From the NCBI GenBank assembly GCA_944319885.1, contig CALUFC010000006.1:1-64000 (forward strand): a DNA stretch of 64,000 nucleotides, read 5' to 3'. The notes below the pieces were generated by a model, which had not been told where the DNA came from, did not search any database, and was given only the letters and a program-made list of their open reading frames with translations. The first letter of the stretch is position 1; each line of letters begins with the position of its first letter. The position numbers were made by a program, and so were the translations under genes. The stretch is from an uncultured Coriobacteriaceae bacterium. GTDB lineage: Bacteria > Actinomycetota > Coriobacteriia > Coriobacteriales > Coriobacteriaceae. Positions 34,640 through 45,416 of the stretch are shown here, one piece after another.

Positions 34640-36190
34640 CTACTTCGCGATATCGACCGCGCGACTCTCGCGGATAACAACGACGCGAACCTGACCGGGA
34701 TACTCCATCTCTTCCTCGATCTGGTGCGCGATGTCATGCGCGAGGACGGTGGATTGGGCGTCGGAGATCTTATCGGGCTGCACCATAACGTGGATCTCGC
34801 GACCCGCCTGCATGGCATAGGTCCGCTCGACACCGTCGTGAGCGTTTGCGATCTCCTCAAGTTTCTCAAGGCGCTTGATGTAGTTCTCGGCAGATTCACG
34901 CCGCGCGCCCGGACGAGACGCGGAGATGGCATCGGCAGCCATCACGAGCACGGCAAGCACGGAGTCGGGGTCGACATCGCCATGATGGGCTTCGATTGCA
35001 TGGACGATGAAGGGCTTTTCACCATATCGACGGGCAAGGTCGGCGCCAATCACCGCATGCGGGCCCTCAACATCATGGTCGATGGCCTTGCCGAGGTCGT
35101 GAAGCAGGCCGGCACGACGGGCGATCTTGGCATCGAGTCCCAGCTCGGAGGCCATGATGCCGCAAAGCTCGGCAACCTCGCGGGAATGATTGAGGACGTT
35201 CTGTCCGAACGAGGTACGGTACCGGAGCGCACCAAGCGTCTTGATGATCTCGGGATGGAGGTCATGAATGCCCGTATCAAACGCCGCCTGCTCGCCGGCT
35301 TCGCGCACGCGCTGCTGCACGAGATCGGAAGCCTTTTGATACATCTCCTCGATGCGCGCGGGATGAATGCGGCCGTCGGCGATGAGATTCTCGAGCGCGA
35401 CGCGCGCCGTCTCGCGACGAACGGGATCGAAGCTCGAGAGCACCACCGTTTCAGGCGTATCGTCGATAACGAGGTTCACGCCCGACACCTGCTCGAACGT
35501 GCGGATGTTGCGCCCCTCGCGGCCGATGATGCGGCCCTTCAAATCATCCGACGGGATATGCACCGAGGTAACAGTGACCTCAGCGGTATGATCTGCCGCG
35601 CAACGCTGGATGGCTAGCGAGATGATCTCCTGGGCAGTCTTATGGCACTCAGCCTTAACCTGTTGCTCGGACTCGCGAATAATAGCCGCTGCCTCGTGCG
35701 TCACCTCGCCACGAACCTTGTCGAGAAGCTCTTGATGTGCGTCCTCACGCGTGAGGTCGGAGATGCGCTCGAGTTCGGCGGTCTGCTTGCTTACGAGTTC
35801 CTCGAGTTCACGGCTGCGCTTCTCAACCTGACCTGCTTGGCTCGAAAGCTGATGCTCGCGCTTGTCGAGCGCATCGTTACGACGGTCAAGCGACTCCTCG
35901 CGCTGCATCATCCTGTTCTCAAGCGTGCGAAGCTCGCGCTTGCGCTGCTTCTCTTCCGCCTCGGCGGCCTGCTTGCTTTGGATGATCTCCTCTTTCGCTT
36001 CGAGAAGCGCTTCTTTCTTCAAGGTCTCTGCCTGTCGCTGCGCGTCGCCGAGCAGTTGATCGGCCTGTGCGCGCGCCGACTCAAGACGCGAGTCGGCTTC
36101 ACGAAGGCTTCCCTGCTTAGCGGTGCGCATAGCGATCACGGCAGCGATGGCACCGACAACCAGGCCAACGATACCGATTACGATCTCCAT
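34640..36190 (-). CDS. rny: Ribonuclease Y
   Basis: A 516-residue membrane-anchored endoribonuclease that starts mRNA decay. A single N-terminal helix spans about 3-21. A long coiled coil (about 25-190) has regular Glu/Lys/Gln heptads. A KH domain ([15 protein letters not shown]) and an HD domain ([22 protein letters not shown]) follow. ATG 36190 has AAGGAG five bases upstream; a GTG at 36196 overlaps that site. A promoter and a terminator-like hairpin lie in the leader. The window also encodes RNase J and PNPase, its usual partners. Confidence 0.96.
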   Translation of the reverse strand: MEIVIGIVGLVVGAIAAVIAMRTAKQGSLREADSRLESARAQADQLLGDAQRQAETLKKEALLEAKEEIIQSKQAAEAEEKQRKRELRTLENRMMQREESLDRRNDALDKREHQLSSQAGQVEKRSRELEELVSKQTAELERISDLTREDAHQELLDKVRGEVTHEAAAIIRESEQQVKAECHKTAQEIISLAIQRCAADHTAEVTVTSVHIPSDDLKGRIIGREGRNIRTFEQVSGVNLVIDDTPETVVLSSFDPVRRETARVALENLIADGRIHPARIEEMYQKASDLVQQRVREAGEQAAFDTGIHDLHPEIIKTLGALRYRTSFGQNVLNHSREVAELCGIMASELGLDAKIARRAGLLHDLGKAIDHDVEGPHAVIGADLARRYGEKPFIVHAIEAHHGDVDPDSVLAVLVMAADAISASRPGARRESAENYIKRLEKLEEIANAHDGVERTYAMQAGREIHVMVQPDKISDAQSTVLAHDIAHQIEEEMEYPGQVRVVVIRESRAVDIAK

Positions 36191-36215
36191 GTCCACTCCT
36201 TATCAATGCTCAAGA

Positions 36216-36245
36216 CAAAAAAGACTGCTCGACATAGTCGAGCAG
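36216..36245 (-). terminator. Intrinsic terminator or attenuator in the rny leader
   Basis: On the minus strand CTGCTCGAC (36245-36237) and GTCGAGCAG (36233-36225) form a perfect 9-bp stem with a three-base loop, followed by TC and TTTTTT. It can end recA-recX transcription. Because a promoter lies upstream of it, it can also act inside the rny leader. Confidence 0.85.
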
Positions 36246-36340
36246 GACATTTGCGTGGTATGGTCCCCGCAATGAATATCTCATGTGTTATATCGATCTC
36301 ATCTACGATGAGCGCATATCACAAAACAAATGACATATTC

Positions 36341-36369
36341 ATCCTACGTGGAAGATTCACGGGTGTCAA
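36341..36369 (-). promoter_or_regulatory. Promoter for rny
   Basis: On the minus strand TTGACA (36369-36364, a perfect -35) and TAGGAT (36346-36341) are exactly 17 bases apart. Transcription would start near 36334. That gives a leader of about 145 bases containing a 6-bp hairpin (36298-36312) and the terminator-like stem at 36216-36245 before the rny ribosome-binding site. Confidence 0.7.
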
Positions 36370-36403
36370 TTGTAAGGAGCACATCAAACCACCAGCTTCG
36401 TGC

Positions 36404-37072
36404 CTATGAATCGGCATCGATTCGATCACGCGCAGCTTGAGAGGCAATTGCGTACTCAAATCCCTTTCCCATAAGAAATCGCATGAGCTTAGGATACGGA
36501 TCGCGCTCGGGAATCCGTTTTCGCTCGAGCAGCGCCCGCGCCCGTTGAAGATCGTCTTCATGGGAAAAGTATGATTCAGGATAACCGGCGATCGTCGTAG
36601 GATCGATGCCTTTTCGCCGCAATTCAAGCTCGATCTTGCGCCTCCCCCAACCGCGCTGCAGGCGCTCTCGGATGAAGTACTCGCAAAAACGTTCGTTATT
36701 CAAGAAGCGATGCTGTCGTGCTTGCGCTATGGCCGATTCGATCGAGGCGCGACGGAATCCTGACCGAGCAAGCTTTTGCTCGACTTCACGTTCCGCATGA
36801 TCGCGACGAGCCAGCATCTCAAGCGTTGCGGCATAGCATATCTGTTCGTCGAGTCCGAGGAGCCACTCCGAAAGCTCATGGAGCTCACATGGCACATCTG
36901 GAAGCTCCTTTCGAGCTGCACGCGCAACTCTGGGCGGAACCGAGTAGGCATGATCGACACCGGATGGCTCTATGAACCGAACGGTTGCAAGCGGCTTCTT
37001 TGATCGATACTGAGCAGCGAGTGATTCTGCGCGCTGGGGTAGCTCGATGGCGATGTCGGCAATACGCGGCAT
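36404..37072 (-). CDS. recX: Regulatory protein RecX
   Basis: A 222-residue helical protein that binds and restrains RecA filaments. The repeated three-helix units are seen in AEREVEQKLARSGF, IESAIAQARQHRFLNNERFCEYFI and RGWGRRKIELELRRKGI. The N-terminal 70 residues are an extension with little similarity to the short RecX form. ATG 37072 starts 3 bases after the recA stop, so expression follows the SOS-controlled recA promoter. Confidence 0.9.
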   Translation of the reverse strand: MPRIADIAIELPQRAESLAAQYRSKKPLATVRFIEPSGVDHAYSVPPRVARAARKELPDVPCELHELSEWLLGLDEQICYAATLEMLARRDHAEREVEQKLARSGFRRASIESAIAQARQHRFLNNERFCEYFIRERLQRGWGRRKIELELRRKGIDPTTIAGYPESYFSHEDDLQRARALLERKRIPERDPYPKLMRFLMGKGFEYAIASQAARDRIDADS

Positions 37073-37075
37073 GGC

Positions 37076-38158
<1,083 letters not shown>

Positions 38159-38187
38159 CTGCTTCCTCCTTGAACTGCGTTGATTTG

Positions 38188-38216
38188 ATACTAAACGAAC
38201 AGCTGTTCGCGGTCAA
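38188..38216 (-). promoter_or_regulatory. recA promoter with LexA box in the spacer
   Basis: On the minus strand TTGACC (38216-38211) and TAGTAT (38193-38188) are 17 bases apart. The spacer holds CGAACAGCTGTTCG (38196-38209), a perfectly symmetric LexA site, so bound LexA would exclude polymerase. From here to the cinA stop (38217-38445) I see no further gene or clear element. Confidence 0.85.
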
Positions 38217-38445
38217 GAACGATATTGGAAGCATACAGCGCCCATCTCACACATCGACAAGGACATCCAACACAGCAAGCAGTGAAGCTCACAAGGGATT
38301 CCGGCTCATCTAACACGGCGTGGCGCACGGAGAGCTTTTACGCCTTAATGCAGGTAGAAAGCGTGCGCTTAACATGGATACTCTGGCGAGAACCAAACCG
38401 GTGCAGCACGCCCTCCATAGAAGCCGCATGAAAAGAAGCGACGCA

Positions 38446-38934
38446 TCATGAAGATTGCACACACGCGTCGATCATAAGCTGGAGCGCGGCGCAGGTTGCG
38501 GCCTCTCGAACGTCGTCCCGCGAACCGGAAAACACGAACCGTTGCACGGTGACGCCCTGAAGCATCGCTCGTCCGAGGTACACCGTTCCCACAGGGTCGT
38601 CTTCGGTGCCGCCATCGGGCCCCGCGTAACCGGTAAGGCTCACCGCGATATCGGCGCCAAACAAGCGCCGAGCACCCTGCGCCATCTCATACGCGGTCTG
38701 TCGCGACACGGCGGTATATGTAGAAAGCGTTGCTTCGGAAACTCCGAGCACCCGATGCTTCACGGTGTCGGTATAGGTGACCGCCCCACCGTTCAATACC
38801 ATGGATGCCCCCGGAATCGAGGCGATGGTCGCTGAAACCATACCGGCGGTAAGTGATTCGGCGGTTGCCAGAGACAGACCTCGTGCACGCGCCGCATAAA
38901 CGAGGCTGCTCGCGAGCTCGATACGGTTTTCCAT
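38446..38934 (-). CDS. CinA C-terminal domain protein (nicotinamide-nucleotide amidase, PncC-like)
   Basis: A 162-residue protein containing only the CinA C-terminal domain, which deamidates nicotinamide mononucleotide to nicotinate mononucleotide. TAESLTAGMVSATIASIPGAS, then GGAVTYTDTVKHRVLGV and SLTGYAGPDGGTEDDPVGTVYLG, are conserved. The N-terminal molybdopterin-binding-like half of full CinA is absent, and the start is clean, so this is a natural short form. The pgsA-cinA-recA order is conserved widely. Confidence 0.93.
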   Translation of the reverse strand: MENRIELASSLVYAARARGLSLATAESLTAGMVSATIASIPGASMVLNGGAVTYTDTVKHRVLGVSEATLSTYTAVSRQTAYEMAQGARRLFGADIAVSLTGYAGPDGGTEDDPVGTVYLGRAMLQGVTVQRFVFSGSRDDVREAATCAALQLMIDACVQSS

Positions 38935-38939
38935 GCCTG

Positions 38940-39551
38940 CTACACCCGAAACACGATCTCGCGGCAGTTCCAGAAGTACTGGACGCCCGATACCACGGTG
39001 AGCACGACAGCGGCGATCATGAGCGCCTGACCGAGAATCCAGAGCTCATACGCCACACCGAAAAATGCCGCAGCGCGAACGAACAGCAGCGTGCAGAGGG
39101 CGACCATGGTCACCGCGGTCTTCGCCTTGCCGAGAGAATCGGCAGCGATCACGCAGCCATTGGCGCTGGCAACCATGCGCAGCGCGCTCACCAAAAACTC
39201 TCGTAGCAAGATGATGAACACGACCCACACGTCAACCATACCCTGAGCAAGGAAGACAAGCAGAGCCGAGAAAACGAGCAGCTTATCGGCGATGGGATCA
39301 AGAAACTTGCCAAAATCGGTGATCTCGTTGCGGCTTCGGGCGAGCGAGCCGTCCACTTTGTCGGTGAGACTCAGCACCACGTAGACGATGAAGGCAACGA
39401 TGGCCTGCACATGGGCGGGCATGCCGAACGCCGAGAACGCGTCGGTGGCAAAGAGCATGAAAATGGGAATGAAGAGGATGCGAACGCAGGTGACGATATT
39501 CGCCGGCGTCCAGATGCTGGTGAGCTCTCCCTGCTCGTTACGAGAAGACAC
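38940..39551 (-). CDS. pgsA: CDP-diacylglycerol-glycerol-3-phosphate 3-phosphatidyltransferase
   Basis: A 203-residue polytopic enzyme making phosphatidylglycerol phosphate. The motif DGx2ARx8Gx3Dx3D is intact (Asp67, Gly68, Ala71, Arg72, Gly81, Asp85, Asp89), and TPANIVTCVRILFIPIF at the N-terminus and REFLVSALRM are typical of PgsA. The location directly before cinA-recA is the standard pgsA place, so this copy is the likely true PgsA. The GTG start has only a weak ribosome-binding site. rimO ends 4 bases upstream, suggesting coupling. Confidence 0.93.
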   Translation of the reverse strand: MSSRNEQGELTSIWTPANIVTCVRILFIPIFMLFATDAFSAFGMPAHVQAIVAFIVYVVLSLTDKVDGSLARSRNEITDFGKFLDPIADKLLVFSALLVFLAQGMVDVWVVFIILLREFLVSALRMVASANGCVIAADSLGKAKTAVTMVALCTLLFVRAAAFFGVAYELWILGQALMIAAVVLTVVSGVQYFWNCREIVFRV

Positions 39552-39555
39552 GGTG

Positions 39556-40902
39556 CTATCTCACAACCTTTCCGATCAGCTCATAGCAAAAGCTGTCCGT
39601 GAACTCGACCTCAAGGATATCGCCCACGCTCGCCTCGTCAATATCAAGGTGGACGGCACCGTCTGAATCAGGTGCCTGGAACCATGCATGACCAATGAGC
39701 TCGGGACCATCCTCGGTTTCCTCGATACCGTCGACGATCACCTCGGCGGTCTTCCCCACATGCTCCGCCGTCGCGGCAAAACCGAGCGCTTCGGCAAGAT
39801 CGGTCGCAGCCTGGGCGCGTTCAAGCTTGATGTCTTCAGGAACCTGCCCGTCCATACGCGCGGCACGCGTACCATCTTCCTGAGAATACGCGAACACGCT
39901 CGTGTAATCGAAGCCGATGCGATCCATGAACGAGAGCAGTTCCTCGAACTCTTCATCGGTCTCGCCGGGGAAACCGACAAGTGCGGTGGAGCGAATCACC
40001 ATACCGGGGATCTGCTCACGAAGCCGTGCAAAGAGCTCCTCGTATTCCTCGGGCGAACCCTCGCGGCGCATCTGCTTGAGCACGCGCGACGAGCAATGCT
40101 GGATGGGGATATCGATATAGGGCAGGACCTCAGGTGTGTCGCGAATGGCGGCGACCAGCTCGTCGGTCATGCCCTCAGGCTGGAGATAGAGCACGCGAAT
40201 CCACACGTGATGCGGGCGAAGGGCGCCCGCTACAGCCTGCAGAAGCTGAGCCAGGTTGCCTGGACCCGAGCCGCGCTGCTCGTCGGTGAAATCGGTGCCC
40301 CACACGCCGGTATCCTGTCCGATGAGCACGATCTCCGATACGCCGCCGGCAACGAGTTCGCACGCCTCGGCGATGATGTCCTCTGCAAAGCGGGAATGGT
40401 AACGGCCGCGAATATAGGGAATGGCGCAGAAGCTGCACATGCGATCGCAGCCATCGGAGATCTTCACATAGGCAACCGCGCCTTCAACGGTGCGCTTCAC
40501 CTGGGGAACGTGAGCGGGCTCGGCACGCGAAACCCCAAGCAGCTTATCGACCACGCCAACGATGCCATCCTCCTCATCGGTCTTCACGAAGGCGGCCACC
40601 TCGGGAAGCTCGGGAGGGAGATCGTCACCATAGCGCGAGGGAACGCATCCGCACATGACGATCGGCGTCGTGCGGACGCCTTCGCTCACCTCGTCTGCAA
40701 GCTCGAGCGTGCATTCGATGCTCTCCGAGGTTGCCGACGCAAGGAACGAGCACGTATTGATGATGGCGAGATCCGCCTCGTCAGCGGAGGTTGCCTCGGT
40801 ATAGCCCGACGAAGCGAGCAGAGAACGCATGCGGTCGGTATCGACTTCGTTTTTCGCACAACCCAGCGTTACATAGAGTATCGAGCCCAGGCTCGTTTCC
40901 AT
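39556..40902 (-). CDS. rimO: Ribosomal protein S12 methylthiotransferase RimO
   Basis: A 448-residue radical-SAM enzyme that methylthiolates an aspartate of ribosomal protein S12. The N-terminal cluster cysteines are Cys15 (TLGCAKNEVD), the Cys of NTCSFLASA and that of CGCVPSRY. The SAM motif is CDRMCSFCAIPYIRGRYHSR, in which SFCAIPxIRG distinguishes RimO from MiaB. A TRAM domain ends the protein. ATG 40902 follows AAAGGATC; a GTG at 40917 is in frame but overlaps that site. Confidence 0.95.
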   Translation of the reverse strand: METSLGSILYVTLGCAKNEVDTDRMRSLLASSGYTEATSADEADLAIINTCSFLASATSESIECTLELADEVSEGVRTTPIVMCGCVPSRYGDDLPPELPEVAAFVKTDEEDGIVGVVDKLLGVSRAEPAHVPQVKRTVEGAVAYVKISDGCDRMCSFCAIPYIRGRYHSRFAEDIIAEACELVAGGVSEIVLIGQDTGVWGTDFTDEQRGSGPGNLAQLLQAVAGALRPHHVWIRVLYLQPEGMTDELVAAIRDTPEVLPYIDIPIQHCSSRVLKQMRREGSPEEYEELFARLREQIPGMVIRSTALVGFPGETDEEFEELLSFMDRIGFDYTSVFAYSQEDGTRAARMDGQVPEDIKLERAQAATDLAEALGFAATAEHVGKTAEVIVDGIEETEDGPELIGHAWFQAPDSDGAVHLDIDEASVGDILEVEFTDSFCYELIGKVVR

Positions 40903-40926
40903 CGAAGATCCTTTCACACAACGCTC

Positions 40927-41424
40927 TTAGCGGTAATTGGTGAATTGCAGCGGCTGTCCGTAGTCTTGGTCGCGCAAAAAGGCGATGACGCTTTGCAACG
41001 CATCTTTCGACGCGGAGGACACGCGCAGTTTATCGGCCTCGATCGTAACCTTCACCTTCAGCTTGAGATCCTTGACGTCCTTATTGATCTTCTTCGCTGT
41101 CGGCTGGTCGATGCCCTCGACGATATGTCCCACCACGCGCACGGTGCCGCCCGACGCAGCTTGCGGGGCATCCCAGGTAAGCGCCTTGATATCGATGCCG
41201 CGCTTGATGAGCTTGGTATTCAAGATATCGCTTACTTGCTTCGCTACAAAATCAGCCGGCGCGTTAATCGTCACCATACGGTCGGCCTTCGAGAGCTCGA
41301 TCGTGGCGCCCGAGCCCTTAAGGTCATAGCGCTGAGAGAGCTCGCGAGCAGTTTGCTGATAGGCGTTATCGACCTCCTGCATGTCGACCTGCGAGACGAC
41401 ATCGAAGCTTGATTCCTTAGCCAT
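40927..41424 (-). CDS. YajQ family nucleotide-binding protein
   Basis: A 165-residue protein of the YajQ/UPF0234 family with two RRM-like halves. SSFDVVSQVDMQEVDNAYQQ, then QRYDLKGS, and the C-terminal KLRVSSASKDALQSVIAFLR, DYGQPLQFTNYR are highly conserved. Members bind nucleotides; cyclic-di-GMP has been reported for a Xanthomonas homologue. The role here is unknown. ATG 41424 has AAAGGAT upstream. It lies between the RodZ-like gene and rimO in one run. Confidence 0.93.
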   Translation of the reverse strand: MAKESSFDVVSQVDMQEVDNAYQQTARELSQRYDLKGSGATIELSKADRMVTINAPADFVAKQVSDILNTKLIKRGIDIKALTWDAPQAASGGTVRVVGHIVEGIDQPTAKKINKDVKDLKLKVKVTIEADKLRVSSASKDALQSVIAFLRDQDYGQPLQFTNYR

Positions 41425-41441
41425 GACGTATCCTTTCCGTA

Positions 41442-42785
41442 TCAACCCTCGGTCGTCGACGCGTCATCCGAGGTGCTATCCGTTCCTGTCGCGTCTCCAG
41501 AAGCGTCCTGTGCATTGGCATCCGATGCGTTCTGGTCGTCGGTTGCGGTCGGTGCCGGCTCGGGCGCGGTGATGCTGATCCGCGCAACGCCCGACGTGCT
41601 GGTATCCCAGCGAACCTTCTCGCCGTTATGGGTCACCGTCACCTTATTGGGATCGGTCACGGTGATCCGAATAGAATCGGTCACCGTATATGCCTCCTCG
41701 AACGGACCGATCGCATCGTCCGCATAGACCGATTTGCCATCGAGCATAATCTCGATCCACGTCGATTCGCCATCGGCAACGGAAACGGTCACGATGGTTT
41801 CCTGCGGCTCAGTAGGTTCAGTTGTCGCGTTAGAATCGTTGGCAGCAGGATCGGACGCATCGGGGTCGGCGGCCGCATCATCATTCGTAGTGTCATCGGT
41901 ATCGTCCTGCGATTGCACAACGGTTGCAGACGGGTTCTGCGTGACAGGCTGCTCCTCTTGGGGGGCGCAGCCGCGCATAGTGATCACAATCAGCGCAATG
42001 AGCAGAACGGCGATGATGCCGAGACCCCCGAGCAGGATGCGATTATCAATTCCGATCGTGGGCGAAGATCCAGATCTGTTTGAACCTTGGCCGCGCGGCG
42101 GACGTGATGTCCCCCGACGGTCGCGCGTCGCCTGCGGCGAACGCCGCGCATCCGCAGGGCGGCGGGATGCGCTTCGATCGCGAGCGGGCCTATCGCCTGC
42201 CTGTCGAGGGCGCCGGTCGATCCGAGTCCTATCGAGCTGCGAGGTTACGGCCGGGTGATCGCCGCGCCCTCCGAACGATTCTCCGGTGCGCCGCGGCGCA
42301 CCGCGCCGCGCAGCCGCCGATGGGGCGAGCGCCGCAGAGCTCCGACGCGTCGCGAGGCCGCGCTGCGGTTCATGGGGCGATGCTGATTCTGAGACATAGC
42401 CCGCTTGCGGGGGGCGCTGGCCGTAACGCGAGGGGGGCTTCGGATTGTTGACCATCATGAATCGGCCGGTTACAGAGGAAGACCGAGGGTTCACATAGCC
42501 CGCGGCATCCTGAAGGCGGCCGCCGGGTCGATCGTTCGCCTGCTCGTAGGCATAGAGATCGTCGAAATAGGCGTTTACCACCTCGCGCGGATTCAGCCCC
42601 AGATAGCGCGCATAGCTCGAAATCATGCCCTGGGCATAGCCGCGCGGCGGCATGGCGGCGAAGTCGCCCATCTCGAAGAACTCGATGATCTGGGGGCGAA
42701 TCTTGATGACGTTCGCGACCTGCTGAATCGACATGCCGAGCTCGCGCCGTCTGTTCAACAGCATTTCGCCAAAGCGCGCAGCCAT
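41442..42785 (-). CDS. RodZ-like membrane protein with N-terminal helix-turn-helix and DUF4115-type domain
   Basis: A 447-residue bitopic protein. A cytoplasmic HTH (about 5-70) with [20 protein letters not shown] is the RodZ/HTH_25 type. An unusual Arg/Pro/Ser-rich linker (about 120-240) follows, then one membrane helix (250-270). Outside are an Asp/Thr-rich segment (about 285-330), a beta-rich DUF4115-like domain (about 330-405) and an acidic tail. RodZ proteins link MreB to cell-shape control; no mreB is in the window. ATG 42785 overlaps the ftsK stop, with TTAGGAGG upstream. Confidence 0.87.
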   Translation of the reverse strand: MAARFGEMLLNRRRELGMSIQQVANVIKIRPQIIEFFEMGDFAAMPPRGYAQGMISSYARYLGLNPREVVNAYFDDLYAYEQANDRPGGRLQDAAGYVNPRSSSVTGRFMMVNNPKPPSRYGQRPPQAGYVSESASPHEPQRGLATRRSSAALAPSAAARRGAPRRTGESFGGRGDHPAVTSQLDRTRIDRRPRQAGDRPARDRSASRRPADARRSPQATRDRRGTSRPPRGQGSNRSGSSPTIGIDNRILLGGLGIIAVLLIALIVITMRGCAPQEEQPVTQNPSATVVQSQDDTDDTTNDDAAADPDASDPAANDSNATTEPTEPQETIVTVSVADGESTWIEIMLDGKSVYADDAIGPFEEAYTVTDSIRITVTDPNKVTVTHNGEKVRWDTSTSGVARISITAPEPAPTATDDQNASDANAQDASGDATGTDSTSDDASTTEG

Positions 42786-45415
42786 CAGATGCCTCCTAAC
42801 CCATCTTCGCGAGCTTGCTGCTCAAAGGATTGAAGCTCGGCAAGCCCCTCTTCATCGAGCAGGACCTCGCGAGGCTTCGAACCATCCGGCGGACCAACGA
42901 TACCCTTCTCTTCGAGCATATCCATAATCCTACCAGCACGAGCATACCCGACCTTGAGCCTGCGCTGCAAACCGGAGGTCGACCCAAGCCCGGATTCCAC
43001 CACGATATGGGCAGCCTCCCACACCAGAGGATCATCATCGGAAGACTCACGGCCTCCCCCACCGCCCGCCATGGCAGCGGGAGCCACCGCAGATAGAATC
43101 TCCTCATGGTATTCGGCCTCGCCTTGGCTCTTAACGAACTCGACGATCTCGTTGATCTCCTCGTCTGAGACGAAGCAGCCCTGGATGCGCTTGGGCTTGC
43201 CCCAATCAACCTTGGAGAACAGCATGTCGCCATAGCCGGTGAGCTTCTCGGCACCAACTTGATCGATGATCACGCGGCTATCGATACCGGTTGCGACATT
43301 GAACGCGATACGGTTGGTGATGTTCGCCTTGATGAGACCCGTGACCACGTTGGAACTGGGGCGCTGCGTAGCCACGATGAGGTGGATGCCGGCGGCGCGA
43401 CCGAGCTGGGCGATGCGAACGATCGACGCCTCGACATCTTTTCCCGCCACCATCATGAGGTCCGAGAGCTCGTCGATAATGATCACCAGGTAGGGCATCT
43501 TAGCAGGTGGATTGTCGTAGTGCTCGAATGCGCCGGCCTGCTGCTTGGCATTGAACGTCGCGATGTTGCGCACGCCGATGCGCTCGAAGACCTTGAGACG
43601 GCGCTCCATCTCGGATACGCCCCACTGCAGCGCGCTCGCCGCCTGCTTGGGCTCGGTAACCACCGGAACATAGAGGTGCGGTAATCCGTTGTAGCCTGCC
43701 AGCTCGACGCGCTTGGGATCCACCATGATCAGGCGCACGTCGTCGGGGCGCGTCCGCATAAGCAGCGTCGTGACGATCGTGTTGATCATCACCGATTTAC
43801 CCGAGCCGGTGGTGCCCGCGATAAGCAGGTGTGGCATCTTCGCAAGATCCGCCACGATGGGAGAACCTTCGGCGTCGCGGCCGATGGCGAGCTCGAGCGG
43901 ACCGCCCTTCACATACGGCAGCACATCGCCCAAATAGACGTTTTGGCGCTTGCGGTTGGGAATCTCGATGCCGACAAGCGAGGTCCCCGGAATGGGGGCG
44001 AAGATACGCACCGACTGCGCCGCCAACGTGAGGGCGATATCGTCCTCGAGGCTCGAGATGCGGCTTACGCGCTCGCCCTCGCCGGGCTGCACCTTGAAGG
44101 TGGTCACCGTGGGGCCGGAGATCCAGCCAACCACACGCGAATGCAGGTTGAACTCCGCAAGCGTGGACTGGAGCGATTCGGCGGTTTGAGCAAGCTCGCT
44201 ATCGGAAGAGGCCGATGTAGCGGACTGCGGATTATGGCGAAGCATCGTCACTGGCGGCAGCTTGAGCGCGGCATCGTCTTCGTCGCACGCCGTCGACGCA
44301 TCGGGCTGCACAAGCGGCTCCCGAGATGCTGCAGTCGCCTCTTCCGGCTTATCTGCGTCGGACTCAGACAGGGGGCGAGCGTCTTCATCCACAGGCGAGG
44401 ACGCGCCTGCCGCTTTGCGCAGAAACGCTGGGATGGGCGGCTCTTCGGCACGCTCGATACGCGTGGTGGGGGCAGCCTCAGCATCGTTCCCAAGCACCGT
44501 GGTGGGAGCGGCGGAGGCGGCAGGGTAGCGATCTTCGACGGGGATGAGCGTCGTCTTCGCACACTCCCGCTCAACCTGTTCAGAGACATCTACGAAGGGG
44601 TCTTCGTCCTCGTCTTCCACCTCGAGATCATCCAGCAGCGTCGTAGGGGCATCGTCGAGTACGGTCGTCCCTGCAGCATCTTCAGCATGTGTGAACGGAC
44701 GATGCGGCAGATGCACCGAGAAACCCCGGCGCGGAGCCTCCTTGGGAGGTTCATCGCCCCAGGGCCGTTCGTTGACATCGATATGCCAGCGATCGGAGAG
44801 CCCGCGCAACCGCTCGCCAACGCTGCGCGCGCATGAGGTCAGCGAGAACCCGATGAGCATCGCACCGGCGAGCAAGGTGCCGATGAGCACCACGATTGCA
44901 ATCGGCTTGCCGACCGCGCCCGCCAGCGCGGCAGCAATGAAAAAGCCGACGTATCCCCCGCTTGTCGCGATCTCCCCCTCTGCGACTGTCATGGCGAGCG
45001 AGAGCTCTCCCGGCACGAGCAGAAGCGCGAGCAGCGCGATAACCGAGAGAAAGATGATGAGCACGCCGACGGTCGTACGGAGCGTTAAGGCCGATTCGTG
45101 ACGTGCGAATACGAGCGCGGCAACGAACAGCAGCGCAATAGGCAGCACAAAACCGCCTAAACCGAATCCCAGATGATAGAACGATGCGATGGCGCTGGTA
45201 ACCGGTGCCGTCGACGGCGCCACCACGGCGATCAGAGAGGCGACGGCAAAGACCGCCATCACAAGACCGGCGATATCGCGGCCAAAGGTCGCATCGACAA
45301 GCGGCTCCGCATCGACAGCATGCTTGGGCTGCTGTGCATTCGCACGCAGCTTGTTCGAAGCACTCGCTCCGTTCCGTTTCGCTTGTCCGGAAGCCGTGTT
45401 CTTGCGCTGCGCCAC
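42785..45415 (-). CDS. ftsK: DNA translocase FtsK/SpoIIIE
   Basis: An 876-residue translocase clearing chromosome ends from the division septum. Four to five N-terminal membrane helices lie within about 45-200. An acidic, low-complexity linker (about 220-390) leads to the motor. [21 protein letters not shown] is Walker A and [14 protein letters not shown] is Walker B. The C-terminal gamma winged helix ([20 protein letters not shown]), which reads oriented KOPS-type sequences, is present. GTG start with GGAGGT that overlaps the rnj stop region. Confidence 0.95.
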   Translation of the reverse strand: MAQRKNTASGQAKRNGASASNKLRANAQQPKHAVDAEPLVDATFGRDIAGLVMAVFAVASLIAVVAPSTAPVTSAIASFYHLGFGLGGFVLPIALLFVAALVFARHESALTLRTTVGVLIIFLSVIALLALLLVPGELSLAMTVAEGEIATSGGYVGFFIAAALAGAVGKPIAIVVLIGTLLAGAMLIGFSLTSCARSVGERLRGLSDRWHIDVNERPWGDEPPKEAPRRGFSVHLPHRPFTHAEDAAGTTVLDDAPTTLLDDLEVEDEDEDPFVDVSEQVERECAKTTLIPVEDRYPAASAAPTTVLGNDAEAAPTTRIERAEEPPIPAFLRKAAGASSPVDEDARPLSESDADKPEEATAASREPLVQPDASTACDEDDAALKLPPVTMLRHNPQSATSASSDSELAQTAESLQSTLAEFNLHSRVVGWISGPTVTTFKVQPGEGERVSRISSLEDDIALTLAAQSVRIFAPIPGTSLVGIEIPNRKRQNVYLGDVLPYVKGGPLELAIGRDAEGSPIVADLAKMPHLLIAGTTGSGKSVMINTIVTTLLMRTRPDDVRLIMVDPKRVELAGYNGLPHLYVPVVTEPKQAASALQWGVSEMERRLKVFERIGVRNIATFNAKQQAGAFEHYDNPPAKMPYLVIIIDELSDLMMVAGKDVEASIVRIAQLGRAAGIHLIVATQRPSSNVVTGLIKANITNRIAFNVATGIDSRVIIDQVGAEKLTGYGDMLFSKVDWGKPKRIQGCFVSDEEINEIVEFVKSQGEAEYHEEILSAVAPAAMAGGGGGRESSDDDPLVWEAAHIVVESGLGSTSGLQRRLKVGYARAGRIMDMLEEKGIVGPPDGSKPREVLLDEEGLAELQSFEQQAREDGLGGI

Positions 45416-45416
45416 C

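Noticed and set aside
38225-38431. 68-codon plus-strand frame between recA and cinA
   Set aside because: No ribosome-binding site, no recognisable domain, and it overlaps the recA upstream region on the opposite strand.
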